From Nothopassalora personata (Eukaryota > Ascomycota > Dothideomycetes > Mycosphaerellales > Mycosphaerellaceae), in the NCBI GenBank assembly GCA_033816765.1, contig CM066290.1, positions 744,001-808,000 on the forward strand: 64,000 bases of DNA. The letters run 5' to 3'. Below, piece after piece: positions 45,577-57,393 of this stretch. The stretch's first letter is position 1. Each line of letters starts with the position of its first letter. The translations under genes were made by a program, and so were the position numbers. The notes beneath the pieces were generated by a model that was not told the origin of the DNA, did no database searches, and was given only the letters and a program-made list of their open reading frames with translations.

Positions 45577-48500
45577 CTAGGAGCGACGTATAGGTAAGAC
45601 GCTACGCTCCGAGAAGTAGACATCGATAAATCCTACTTTAACGAAGATAGAAGCAATAAAGAAAATTAGGACCTAGGATAGAACGGATTATGGTTACTAG
45701 AACTATAGGAAGAAAGTTAAGAAACTACCGGGCTAGATACCATCGAGGAAGAATAGGATCCGGAAGAATTAAGCGAAGAAGATTCCTCCGAAGGAGAAGA
45801 GAGCGACACTAACGACGACAACGAACAACTTACCTTCACGGTAGATGCACCTAAAAAACTGTACGATATAATTATCTACCTATAAAGAAGGCACGAGGAA
45901 TTCCTACCTAAGATAGGTGGACGAAGGAGGCTACATTCCATTAAGTTTAATAAGACACTCGACACCCTACGAGGCATAGCCTAAGGATACCTACTTATAG
46001 AAACAACCGAGAATCTAGTAACTACCGTTATAGAACGACTACCGATAGGAAGCCAAATAATAGAAACCGGATATCTTATACCGTTAGGAATATTTATATC
46101 GAATGAATTACGTAACATAGTGCAGTACGCACGCGTACTCTACTTAGAAACGTAGAAGATCTAGGAACGCAATAGACTACAAGTGTAGACATAGGGCAAC
46201 GAGCTATAGGTTCTAGCCGAAGCCTCTAGGCACGAAGTATAGCGAACTATATACCATTCGGGAAAAGGATTAGCTCCCTAGGAATAAGCGACTGAAGGGA
46301 GTTATGCAATACTTAGGCTTACGCATCGACATTAAACACAGTTTTCTAGACATAAGCAATCGTTAACGGACATAAGACTAGTGTTATGATCGACTTAGGA
46401 GTAGCGGGGAATTTTATCTCCGAGTCTTTTATAAGAAGAAACGGGTTAGCTACCCTAAAGAAGAAATAGGGTTACGAGTTAATCGCGGTAAACGGATTAT
46501 CGTTACCTAGCGTAGAATAGGAGACGATACTATTGCTACTAGCTATCTAACAGCACTACGAGAATATTACCTTAGATGTTACTAATATAGCTAGTTATAA
46601 CATAGTATTAGGTATGCCTTAGTTAAGAAAGCATAATCTAGTAATCGACTAGAGAAGAGGAGTACTTACATTTAGGGAATGCGATTGCGTTATCGACATT
46701 TAGCCTACGTAGTAGTAGCGTTCACTAGTAGATAAGATAAGGAAACAGCTAAACGAGATATAGCTTACGCCGACTAGAAGGATAGAAGAACTACCTTCGA
46801 CCGGGATAGACACTAGCGTAGGGCCGCCGGGTTACGAAGTTACTAGAAGTAATAGAAGTAACGCACTATCAAAGAATACTAACATCTTAGAGTTGAGTAT
46901 TCCTAAGGAGTACCGTAAGTAGTCGCGACTCTTTAAAGAGGAAAGAGGCAAAACCGCCTTACCTAAGTACCGCCTATGGGATTATAAGATTAACATTTAG
47001 CTAGGGAAAGAGCCTCTATAGGGACCCCTATATCAAATGTCTAAGAAAGAGCTATAGACCCTACGAGAATAGCTAAAGGAGAAGCTAGCTAAAGGATAGA
47101 TAAGAAGATCTACCTTAAGTGTAGGAACTCTATACATGTTCGTTCTAAAAGTAAACGGGAAGTTACGACTCGTACAAGAATATAGGAAGTTAAACGAGAT
47201 TACGATTAAGAACCGATACCCGCTACCTAACATCGAAGAAGCATAAGATAGATTAACCGGATTAGACTAGTATACGAAGATTAACCTACGAGATGCCTTC
47301 TATACTATACGAATAGTAGAAGGAGAAGAATGGAAAACCGCTTTTAGAACAAGATACGGACTTTACGAATTCTTAGTTATGCTAATGGGATTAACTAACG
47401 CACCCGCATCCTATTAGGACCTTATTAACGAGACACTTAGAGACCTACTCGACGTATGCGTCATCGTATATATAGACGATATACTAGTCTACACGAAAGG
47501 ATCCCTATAGAAACACATAAAACAAGTCTAGGACGTCTTCGAACAACTTACGCAATTAGGATTTAAGACGGCACCCGAGAAATGCGAATTCCATAAGAAA
47601 GAAGTTAAATTCCTAGGCTTTATTATCAGCACTATAGGGATAACGATCGACCCTACGAAGACATAGTTAATTAGAGAATAGCTAGAACCGAAAACAGTTA
47701 AGGACGTACAATCATTCCTTAGACTAGCGAACTATAACCGGAAATTCATTAAGGACTACGCGAAAATAGCAGTACTAATAACGATGCTTATAAGAAAGGA
47801 CGTTACTTAGAAATAGGGAAAAGAACAGATTGAAGCATTTAAGAAACTTAAGGAACAATGCGCTTTAGCCCCTACGCTTCGACTATTCGATAGTAGTAAG
47901 GAAGTCCACATCGAGACCAATACGTCTAATATAGCAATAGGCGCGTGTTTAACATAGACACACGATAGGTAGAGACACCTAGTAGCCTATTACTCCCGGA
48001 AAATGACTACAGCGGAACAGAACTACGACATCTATAATAAAGAGCTTCTAGCTATTATTGCTACTATGTAACATTAGAGAGTATATATCGAGGGCCTACC
48101 AAAGTTAACGATTCTTTCTAACTATAAGAATCTTACGTACTTCACGACGACGAAAGAACTTACCCGAAGGCAAGCCCGCTAGTCGGAGCTACTAGGACAG
48201 TATAAGTTCGAAATTAAATATACTCTAGGACGAGAGAATGGCCGCGCCGACGCGCTGAGCTAAAGAAGCGACTATATAGAAGAAAAAGAACTAGTGTAAC
48301 ACAAAATATTAAAGACGAACCCCGACGGAAGTCTTAGTACTAACATAAGAGAATTTAATAACATCGTACGGATACTAGGCGATAAGGACGAACAGTTCCC
48401 TATATCGTAAGGGAAATACTAAGTACCTAAGGATCGAGAAGAAGAATGCATACGACAACATCACGACGGACTAACTTATAGACACCCTAGAACTTTAAAA

Positions 48501-49707
48501 ACAATAGACCTAATATAGCGTAGCTTCTCATTCCTATAAATGAGACTTAAGGTGTTACGCTATATTCAACAATGCGTACACTACTAACGAAACAAGGCTG
48601 CGAGACATGCAAAATATGGTTACCTACAGTTTAGGACACTACCGACGAAACTATAGGACGAAGTTATAATAGACTTTATTACGAAACTCCTACCGTTAAG
48701 AGATTAAGTTACGAAACAACTATACGACATAATACTAGTTATAGTTAATAGACTTACGAAATACGCACACTTTATTCCTACATCGGAAACGTACAATGTA
48801 GAGCAGCTCGGATACCTCGTACTAGATAGACTTATCCGATACTATAGATTCCCTTAAGCGTTTATAACGGATAGAGACAAGTTATTTACATTAAACTACT
48901 AGAAGACGCTTATGGGAACGATCGGAATTAAACATAAGCTATTAATAGCATATTATCCGGAAATAGACGGATAGACCGAAAGGATGAATTAAACGCTAGA
49001 ACAATACCTACGACACTACATTAATTATGCACAAGACAACTGGGTCTTATTACTGCTAATAGCGTAGATTGCACTAAATAACTACAAATTAGAGACAACT
49101 TTAACGACGCTATTTTATGCAAACTTTAGTAAAGATCCTAACCTATTCGGAACACCTAGATCCTATCTATAAGCCGAAAGAGTAATCGTGACGACGGATA
49201 CTCTTAAGGAAGTACATAAAGAAACACGTAAGGCGATCGAAGATGCATAACGAAAACTGTCTTAATAACGGTAGGACACGAGAAAAATGGCACCTCTACT
49301 AAAAGAGGGGGATAAGGTCTATCTCCTTATAAAAAACTTGAGAACAAGAAGATAGACTAAGAAACTGGATTACGTTAAGGTCGGACCATTTTTTATCGAC
49401 AAAGTTATAGGACTAGTTAACTACCGCCTACGACTACCACCCGACGCTAAAATCTACCTAGTCTTCCATATCTCTAAGTTAGAACTAGCAGACGCCGAGA
49501 CACCTTGCTAGGAGAGCTTCCATTTCGAGCCGGAAGCAGAAAACGAATTCGAAGTCGAAAAAATCCTAGATAAGAAAGGTTAGCGATACCTTATTAAATA
49601 GAAAGGATACGACGAATTAGAAAATACCTAGGAACTAAAAGAAAATCTACACAACTGTTAGCAAAAAATCCAGGAATACTACAAGACTAAAAAACGGCCA
49701 GCCTACT
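45577..49707 (+). pseudogene. Chromovirus A pol remnant with chromodomain
   Basis: Continues gag behind element B. Reverse transcriptase is clear ([19 protein letters not shown], then YIDDILVYTKGS at about 47468). RNase H ([12 protein letters not shown]), integrase (FITKLLP, FITDRDKLF, EIDG) and a chromodomain (about 49545-49700, EFEVEKILDKKG) follow. Dozens of TAG/TAA codons replace Gln and Trp. Sequence differs strongly from B, so it is another family. Confidence 0.85.
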
Positions 49708-49739
49708 AAGTTACCGATTAGCGACTAGTCGGCCGGGAC

Positions 49740-49813
49740 TAGCTAGAGTAGGAATCGAACCTACGACCTTAAGAGTGTAGACAGCTTGCGCTCTACCACT
49801 AAGCTACATAACT
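49740..49813 (-). other. tRNA-like sequence inside chromovirus A
   Basis: The minus strand shows a B box GGTTCGATTCC in a perfect 5 bp TPsiC stem (GTAGG/CCTAC). It has an A-box-like TAGCTTAGTGG, and 5' and 3' ends that pair in six of seven acceptor positions, with two G-T wobbles, followed by an A discriminator. The anticodon arm does not fold cleanly (25 bases instead of about 23). Isotype is uncertain; several deviations are of RIP type. It may be a decayed tRNA gene or the head of a SINE. Confidence 0.55.
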
Positions 49814-49829
49814 AGGTTTAATAAGGGAA

Positions 49830-50460
49830 AGGAGAACTTACATAAACATATCTCCTATAAGAAACCAACACCTATCTACTAGAGGGGCCAGCGCTCGAAG
49901 AAGCTGCTACGGCTTCCTTAAGGGCCGGATATAACTAGAGGGCATTATCCGGAATCATCGAAAGGTCCTCCTAGGAAGGAATCGACATCTAGAAAACCCC
50001 CTCTAGCTCTTCGGGGCTACCTTTAGGAACGAGAAGATAGGACGAAGGCGCGGAAAGGGCATCGACACCTACGCTCGGTAAACTACGAAGATCCTCGAAA
50101 TCCTTCGCTATCGCCTTTTCCTCCTTATCCTTAGTAACGCGCAGCTATTTCCTAAGACGATGTACCTTTAACATCGCCTCTATTACCTTCTCTTTAGCCT
50201 TATTAAGCTCTCGCTTTAGCTTTCGACGCTAGTTGCGAAGCCGCTCCCACTTAGTCTACGTAATAGTTACGTTACACTTAACACCCTTACGAACGTACTC
50301 CGAACAACACCTAAAGCGTATATCTACTACATAACGAGGACTCTTCTTTCCTTTAGGCACTCTAGCCTTTCGGTAACTAGAACATAGAGATAGTATCTCG
50401 CGGCCCTCGGCTTCGATGCCTAGTGCTTAACGTTCGCGGCGCTCCTAACGTGTTAGCTAC
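49830..50460 (-). pseudogene. Antisense Cys-cluster/coiled-coil gene of chromovirus A (RIP-degraded)
   Basis: Reading against pol, between pol and the 3' LTR, one frame gives CSSYRKARVPKGKKS, then RFRCCSEYVRKGVKC. A long charged helix (KWERLRN, LNKAKEKVIEAML, VHRLRKQLRVTKDKEEKA) and an acidic Ser-rich tail follow. The two tyrosines stand where Cys would complete CX2C...CX2CX6C, and TAC from TGC is a RIP change. The layout equals that of the B' antisense gene although the sequences differ. Stops are TAG/TAA only. No functional product is expected now. Confidence 0.6.
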
Positions 50461-50525
50461 TCGCCGCTTATAGTAAAAGATAGGAACTTATAGGAGAAGA
50501 AAGAAAACTCGAGGACGAGTTTTAG

Positions 50526-50539
50526 TAGGAAGGGGGATA
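50526..50539 (+). other. Polypurine tract of chromovirus A
   Basis: TAGGAAGGGGGATA directly before the 3' LTR, the expected primer site for plus-strand DNA synthesis. Confidence 0.55.
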
Positions 50540-50540
50540 G

Positions 50541-50975
50541 TGTTACGGTTCGGATAAAGGACGGTATAGAACGTAGCATAGGGAGGAAGAATTAGAAGAC
50601 ACGAACTAATCGCTAGGAAGAGAAAGGGACCCTACGCCCGGGTCACGTGTACGACCGCGCGCTTAGTGCATAGTCAAACACGACCGTAGAAGTAGCGTAT
50701 AGACGTACACGACTACACGACTAGGCGACCGGTCGAGTGGATAGACGGACGCCTAACACCGGATGATATACGAGCCTTCTTTGTATTTAGGAACGCTAGA
50801 AACCCTTATAGTTCTAATGCGTTCAACTTATGTTACTATCTTACTAATTGGAATACAACTCTTATTTCTATTATTCATCTTCGCTTAGCTTGCTTCAGCC
50901 TCTCTAAAGAATAATACCGCTACGTGACTTAACTTATCTCTCTTTTAAGACTAGCCCTAGAACGAGATAATAACA
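50541..50975 (+). repeat. Chromovirus A 3' LTR (435 bp)
   Basis: Begins TGTTACGG behind a purine tract (GGAAGGGGGATA) and ends AATAACA. Its upstream half (U3) is unrelated to the 5' LTR, while the R-U5 part is shared. Confidence 0.7.
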
Positions 50976-52440
50976 CTAAGGCCGGTAGATAGGCAGGTGA
51001 TTCTTCTTATCGTTAGAGCCGTCGAGATAGTAAGAGCCCTTCGTATATTGCTTACACCTTAGGTTACTACATAGCTAGTAATCGACGATATCTATTGTCT
51101 TATCCCTATGTAACTTGAAGCCCTTAATATTGCTCTATAATGTAGCAGCTTAGACAGTCGTAGCTAACTTCCTTATAGGCTACTGTAACGCTACAATAGG
51201 GGCCTTAACTTCTACCTAAATAAGTAGATGTAGGCCCTTCTTATTATAGTTATTCCAGTACTCTAACTTCTTCATAATCTTAGCCTAGTCGTCCTTATTC
51301 GATAGCAGTGGAAAAGAGCATGTATCCGGTCTACACTTCTCGTACTTAGCCGTAATATTAGTTCGAGTAGACACGAGCTTTTTGCGCTAGAGAGTCGTTA
51401 TAATCTAGCTATTCACTCGTACTAATAGAGAGCCTTCGATCTTACTAGTATTAAAGGTCTAGGTGTTGTTATTAAGAGCCTTATTCTTTAACATTATCGC
51501 GAGCCAAATATCGAAGTCGAAGAACCTATAAACATTGTCTACCTTATCGAACACCTTACGAAGTAACGATATTATCGAACCACCTCTCTTCGGCGTCTTT
51601 AGATCGCGTAAAGGCGTCTCTTTAGCAACACCCTTTCGCTTCGCCGAGCGTAGTATAGACGACTTAATAGTAGGTGTAACTATCGTGTTACGCTTCTTCG
51701 GCGGTAGCTACTTGCGAGGTCTCTTCGGCGTAGGTCTAGGTAATATACCTTACTTGCCCTTTACGGCCTTATTAACAATCTTCTTAGCTATTGCTTCGTT
51801 GCCGATATTCACCTTTAGCTTATAAAGAGCCGCTGCATCGCGTTTAGCCTTCTCCTTCGCCTTATTAACAACACGCGCGTGTCGAGAGTACTTCTTACGA
51901 GCAGTAGCTTCTTTAGTAGCTACCTTACGTTTACGGCGAGCGACCGCTTTACGAGCCTTATGTTCATCCGCCTCTTTAATAACATCGTCTAAGTTCGAGG
52001 GTAAGGTAGGCAGTTCGGAGCGTAGAGCTAGATCGCTAACACCTTTATTAATAGTAGTGAACTTCATAGGACTGCCGCCGTCGTTATTACTAAGCTTATC
52101 CTCTAAGAGGTCGTCAAAATAGTCTTTATCTACCTCCTCAATAACACTAAGGTGTAGATTAGCCCTAGGTTCCTTTACTGCCGACATAAACAATCTACCG
52201 GCCTCTTAACTATTACTACTACCTCTACTTCCTCCGCTCGGCGGCATCGTCTTACGCGCTAACCGCGCCGTGTTCTAGAGATCTAGTAGCCCTTTAGCTG
52301 CTACTACTACATCGCGCTTTCGAGGGGATCGACGGGTAGGACTAAGAGAAGGAACGCGACTTAGATATTGAGGTAGTAAGCTCGGCGGAGGGCTCGATTA
52401 GATAGCTAGCGGAACACTGCTGCTTCGTAAGGCCGGCGGC
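50976..52440 (-). pseudogene. N-terminal and central part of the TIR-element protein
   Basis: Minus-strand open segments, the longest 51750-52193, show a basic, helical region (KARKAVARRKRKVATKEA). Then come FFDFDIWLAIMLKNK and a cysteine-bearing stretch CSNLRCKQYTKG. The start could be near 52440 (MPPALRSSS) or at an internal ATG. Several TAG/TAA codons fit RIP. It is probably the transposase, but neither a DDE triad nor a CENP-B-type helix-turn-helix could be confirmed. Confidence 0.5.
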
Positions 52441-52551
52441 ATAGCTAAACAACACCTAGGACTGGCTATACAGCTGCAATAGCGACGACGAGGTGTATAA
52501 GGCCTATAATGGCTGTATATCTACGAAAAAGATATTGCTACTGCTAATCTT

Positions 52552-52612
52552 GGTGAGAGCGCGTCGGACGGACCGATATCCGGACCTGGGTCAGGTAAAT
52601 GGGCTAGCGTTC
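52552..52612 (-). repeat. Right terminal inverted repeat (61 bp)
   Basis: Ends GGGCTAGCGTTC before a TA dinucleotide. It is 60 of 61 identical to the complement of the left repeat. Confidence 0.88.
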
Positions 52613-52614
52613 TA

Positions 52615-55600
52615 TGGTGAGCTGCCGACATCGGTGATGGTCTGCATGAGCTAGAAGGCTACTCGTGTTGCTATTGGCACTACGGCGGTGAAAGGCGATA
52701 GTGGCTTAGTGTCAAAGACACCACGAGTATCCTTGAACGTCTTCCCCTGCTGTTCGAGATACACAGCCAACGGTCGACTGGTCATATGCAAGTGGTCACC
52801 AAGCAGACCACCTTACCACTGGCGTCGCCAATCCATGTCTTTTGCATCATATTTAGTGCACTCAGAAGATCAATCCTCCGCTCGCCACTGCCGGGGAAGC
52901 GTGGCCGGGCTATCATATGGCTTGAACGACTCATGCAAGACCGCTTTGCTGGGACAGCGGCGGCAGCAACGATAACAATTTCGTCGGACAATTCCTCCTA
53001 TTGTCGTGATGGGTGATATCATCTACCCTTTCACCGCTCAGTGTGGCTTTTTTACGCCAACCCGGAACGATGGGCCGGGAAGGAAGTGCACGAAGACCGT
53101 GCGAGAGACTTTGTGGCGTCGCGCAACGGTCATAAACTTCTTAAGGCTCATCAACCCAAGTTTGCATCCTGTGAGGCTTATTGAGGCCATCGCCATTATG
53201 CTGAGCAGGCAGTCGAAGTCGAAGTTGGACAAGCGTGCTGGTTGCAAGTCAGAATGATGATTGTGTAGATGCTTGACATCGTGAGACTGATCTGGTAGTC
53301 AGTACTGCAGCTCGAGAGTCAATCAACCAGGCGGCGCGCTAGAAGCACGTCCAGGTCTTCGATCTACTCGGAGAGCTCGTTCTTCGTTTCCCGAGCCTTG
53401 GTCTTGAGCCAACGCGACCCGCCCGGCAGACGATCCCAGCAGCCGGACTCATCCATATGGCTGCACAAGGCACCGCATGTTGAATGGCTGACAAATTTAT
53501 AAATACTCAAAGTAGCTTCATAACCATAAGCCGTCTCGATCATCATCGTTTACCAGCAATCACCTCTGCTTTGTCGCGCTTGACGCATGGCCTGGGGACT
53601 GCATGTCTTTCGGACAGGTCAGTTTGCCTTATGCAAAAGCAGCAGGCCGCGCGACGGCGAGCGAATCGAGGGCTACTTCGCGGTTTCTGCACTCTCATTC
53701 GTGGGCACTACTGTAATCAATCCTAGAAAGTAGCCATCACTTTGCACTCGTCAAGGGCCGTACCCCACTCCACCCTCTACGCAATGTCGACTTGCGTTGT
53801 GACAACCATTCGATGCTCTCTGCAGCTCATCGAGCTCATGGGACGGTTCTTGGTCGCACAAGTGTGGTCTTTGTGAAGACTGTGTCAGCTAGCGCCGCGG
53901 CCGTCGACTTGTTCCACTGGCCCCATCGAGGAGTGCCGACTGGGCAGGATGCACACACCCGGAAGACAATCGTACTACTCAGTTTGCTAAGTGCATGGCA
54001 TATTTCTACTACGACTTCACGAGTACCGGACCACATCACAGCACGCCTTTTCGAGAACGAATCGATCATCGACCTTTCCGTACTCCACCAGGCTCAACGA
54101 TCCATATTGAAACCCATACCAAGCATTGAAACCCCGTCAGCTTATCGATATGTGCGAGTACACCAAGGTCGAGTACGCCTGTGGTCATTTGCGTTATACC
54201 GTACGCGCGTGGTGTTAGTCTTCACATTGTTGTAATTGGAGGAACAGTTCGTTGACCAATGACAGGCATCAAGTATCAAGAATCACATCGGCGCTGTCCA
54301 GCGAACGTTGTCGCGGTCGAATATCGACTGGATGAGAAATGCGGTGAGTACACCACGCCCTCCCAATTGCGTCATTAACTTACGATTGAACGCAGGCGAC
54401 TGCCGGGAGGCTCCCAAGCCTATGTACTCTCTACCGACCCTTAGGAAGAAGGCTTCAACACTGCCGAGCAGGAAGGACAACAAGCCATCGAATGCTTCAT
54501 CGAGTTCTTCGTCGACTTTCTCGAGATAGCTGTGTCAAAGGGTTCACTTTTATTATCGGTTGTCCAATCACGGGGGCAGGATTGAGTCCGCTACGCAGAG
54601 GATACAAGCATCATGCAGTCTCCGTCATATGCCGGCCTTGACAGTTGTGATCGATTCGGCTTCACCCGATCAGAAAGGCGCAGATTTTCTCTGAGCAGTA
54701 ATACAAGACTGGATGGTGGTCTCGAATCTCGAGACGGACAGTGCAACGCCGCACAGCACCGAGTCACGTGACATATCACGATGTGGTACAACGGGTTGGC
54801 ACCCCTCGGCATGGCGACCTGCAGATGGAGATGCGGTACAGAAATATGAATTCATGGAGTCCTGGAGCTGAAGGATGATTGCTGGACTGTACCCGTAGTA
54901 ATAAAGTGGCCTTCCCGGGTGCTGCCATGGTGGAGCTTGTCGGATCGCAAAGGATGTTTGCTACTGCGAGCAGGTGCTCCAAATCCGTCAGGAATAGACA
55001 CGCGACGATTCTGCTGCCGTTTCAGATCCATCCATCCTACGCTATATCAGGCTGAGCTCGGTGCTAAAGGTCCTGATCAGTCAGTGACAGTCACCATGCC
55101 ATCATGGCTGGAAGACGGGCATATGTTGCGAGGCATGTGAGAAGGATCGCGGCAGATATATGGATGGCTACAGATCATACATTTGTACACCCATCATTGC
55201 TTTCAACTGTGATTGCTGTAGCACGAGGTTACCAAGGCGAGGCCGCGCGAATGGGCTGCACCTTCACGTGGTGCGCGGTGTGAGTACCTCGCTGTCGCTC
55301 TGCGACCGGCGGGCGAAACCAAGACAGCCTAGCAGCAACAACCAAACCCGCAATATCGCTACCGTCGACGTATACTATCGCCGCCCCGGAATAGGATTTT
55401 CGAAATAGAGGCGTACGTAGCATACAACACAAGGAGTCACTTTTATTCGCCAAGCCTAGAATTCTAGATCGCACAAACAAGCCTAACGAAAACAAACAAA
55501 CGAACCGAATAATACGACGACGACTATAATACGCCTTTACGTAGGGAGAGACAGAGAATTATCTATTTAACAAGATACGACATTTTTAATACGATTACGA

Positions 55601-57393
55601 CTAAGTACGATTTCTAAACGTCGCCGCGATATTTTTGCCCCGGTACCGACATCCTAAGCAACCACATACCCTCGCACCAGATCGCTACCTGCTAAACAGT
55701 CCGACCTCGGATAGGCCAGGGGTATAGAGGACCATAGGCTTGAAACGGAGTGACGTCCGGCTATGGACACTGTCAAAGGGCTGAAATACTGTTCTCGTGT
55801 ATCAAATACCTCTGGTGTTCATGCCGCCGATGAGGAGTAGCAGAGCCCCTGACCATTCTTTCAGTTCGAGGCACCAATACATTGAGAAAGCTTTAGGGAT
55901 CTACAAACAACCCATGTGTTACGTGGACCTCTACACAAAGAGACTCTTCGTCCACCACGCAGTTCCGAGCATCCTGGACAGACTACAGTCCTCGACGCAC
56001 CGGCGCATGGATATGCTATGTGATTGCATCGCTCTCGACGCTTGCGCAACAGCTAGCTCAGCAGTGTGACGCGTTCCAGACACAAATGCATCGGAGGCAT
56101 TATTTTCAACAGAGCTCTGCCATTGCCCAGAAAGGGGTAGTCCGCCGCGTACGCGCACCTACTGTCAGCTCTTTGCCCGATATGTACAGCAAATGACACA
56201 TACGATGCTGTGGACTGACCAACGGGACAGTATTTGTGCCGCAAGAGAAGTTTTGCACTTCGATAATCACCCAACACATCCACATGATTCGCGGCAATGA
56301 GCTCACGTCTCTCCGCCGGGGTACCACGCAGGCCATGGTGTTATCATACCGCCAGCCATCATCAACGATGGTGCTTTGCTCATCTCGATGACACTATATC
56401 ACATCATGGTAAATACAATAGAGTGCCGAGGGGTATATCATGCACACAGGGGCCCTGGCGATTGCTGCATGCTGTTGTATGCTGTATGTGGACATCCATA
56501 AGACGACACTGCCTTTCGTCTAAAGATCCTGGGAATATGGTCATGCACACCTGAAGCTTTCCTTGCACGCGGTGTGGCGAGAAGGGGTTTGGCAGCACTC
56601 TCGGGGGTCTCGACGCTCCCACGGCTCGAACTGATGAGTCGCCTCGCACTGAAACTTCTGAGTAGAGGTGCGGGCGCCCTCCTGATGGGTGAGAGCTGAT
56701 CATGCATCAGGCTCAGGTCCATTTGCGCTCCGAATGCCTCCAGATCATGCGTTGACCAACAGCAGGGCATAACCTCGTCTGAGTAGGACCGAACAGCATA
56801 GCAAACCTCCTGTCTCCTGCGCGGGAGATTTGATGTTATGGTGAAAAGGAATTCGCCAACATAAGGTCGTCCCGACAATGTCTCCGTCGCAAGCAATCAA
56901 AGGAAGGCTTTCCGACCGCGAAAGTACTTGTCGCGGAAGCTGCGTGGTCAGACGCCCCCACTTCTGAGTGCTGAATCTGAACGAGGAGGAGGTGCAAGCT
57001 CGACATGCTGACGGCAGTTCTGTTGCCAGACCGCTTACAACAACGCTCATACCTGACCTCCAGAGCTAACAAGCTGGCGATGCGACCGATACTGATTCGA
57101 CCAACATGTGTCGTGCAGCGACATCTCACTTCCAATCCTGGCCGAAAGAAGACACCGACTGCGGCTCGAGCCTTCCTGCATATTCATTTCTGCAGCTGCC
57201 CGCGTTTGCAATGGCGACTCACATTCAACACGCATCATGACTGCGAACACTTCCAAACAATGACAGATCACCCGCGAGACTTCCAAGAGGCACGCGACTA
57301 GGTTCCAGCAGCACCTGACCAATTCATCGCGCACATAAGACCGCACTAAACAGTTCTCTCTGCAACACTCCACGACCACCACAACATCAAGCT
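52615..57393. other. Right flank of the transposon nest, no confident gene
   Basis: About 4.8 kb with only short frames on both strands. A possible small split gene at about 54245-54530 (donor GTGAGT at 54342, acceptor ending near 54396) lacks any recognisable domain. The stretch 55395-55660 differs from the rest in being RIP-like. The last 300 bases before 57394 look like a pyrimidine-rich leader. Confidence 0.4.
55395..55660. repeat. Small AT-rich RIP-like relic
   Basis: This stretch is rich in TA, TTTAT and ACGA words and poor in TpG, in contrast to both sides, as in the RIP-mutated elements. I cannot name the source element. Confidence 0.35.

Larger units (their letters stand above)
37361..50975 (+). 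mobile_element. Chromovirus A: RIP-degraded Ty3/Gypsy element with nested B
   Basis: LTR-like ends (37361-37769 and 50541-50975) enclose gag (to about 38884), the inserted element B, and pol with chromodomain (45577-49707). A tRNA-like sequence, an antisense gene and a polypurine tract (about 50526-50539) follow. All frames are full of TAG/TAA stops and TpG and CpA are almost absent, the RIP signature. I see no matching target duplication (GGCGCG before, CTAAGG after), and the two LTRs share only their last 197 bases. Confidence 0.8.
30006..52612 (-). mobile_element. TIR DNA transposon, about 2 kb, blown up by nested LTR elements
   Basis: The 61 bp at 30006-30066 is the inverted complement of 52552-52612, with one mismatch that is a G/A transition. 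Both ends are flanked by TA (30004-30005 and 52613-52614), the target duplication of the Tc1/mariner/pogo superfamily. After removing the LTR elements at 30335-37159 and 37361-50975, about 2.1 kb of the original element remains in three pieces. On the minus strand these encode one interrupted protein. The pieces are RIP-mutated; I could not assign the protein to a family. Confidence 0.8.

Noticed and set aside
38880..45581. Target duplication for element B
   Set aside because: Flanks AATAC and CTAGG do not match even allowing for RIP transitions.
49740..49813. Assigning the tRNA-like sequence to Lys(CTT) or Cys
   Set aside because: The anticodon arm is distorted and the reading depends on undoing RIP; isotype not supportable.
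54245..54530. Possible two-exon small gene with GTGAGT donor
   Set aside because: No recognisable protein, short, and competing frames; mentioned only in the flank entry.
56438..56896. 152-codon minus-strand frame
   Set aside because: No domain and no intron or promoter support.
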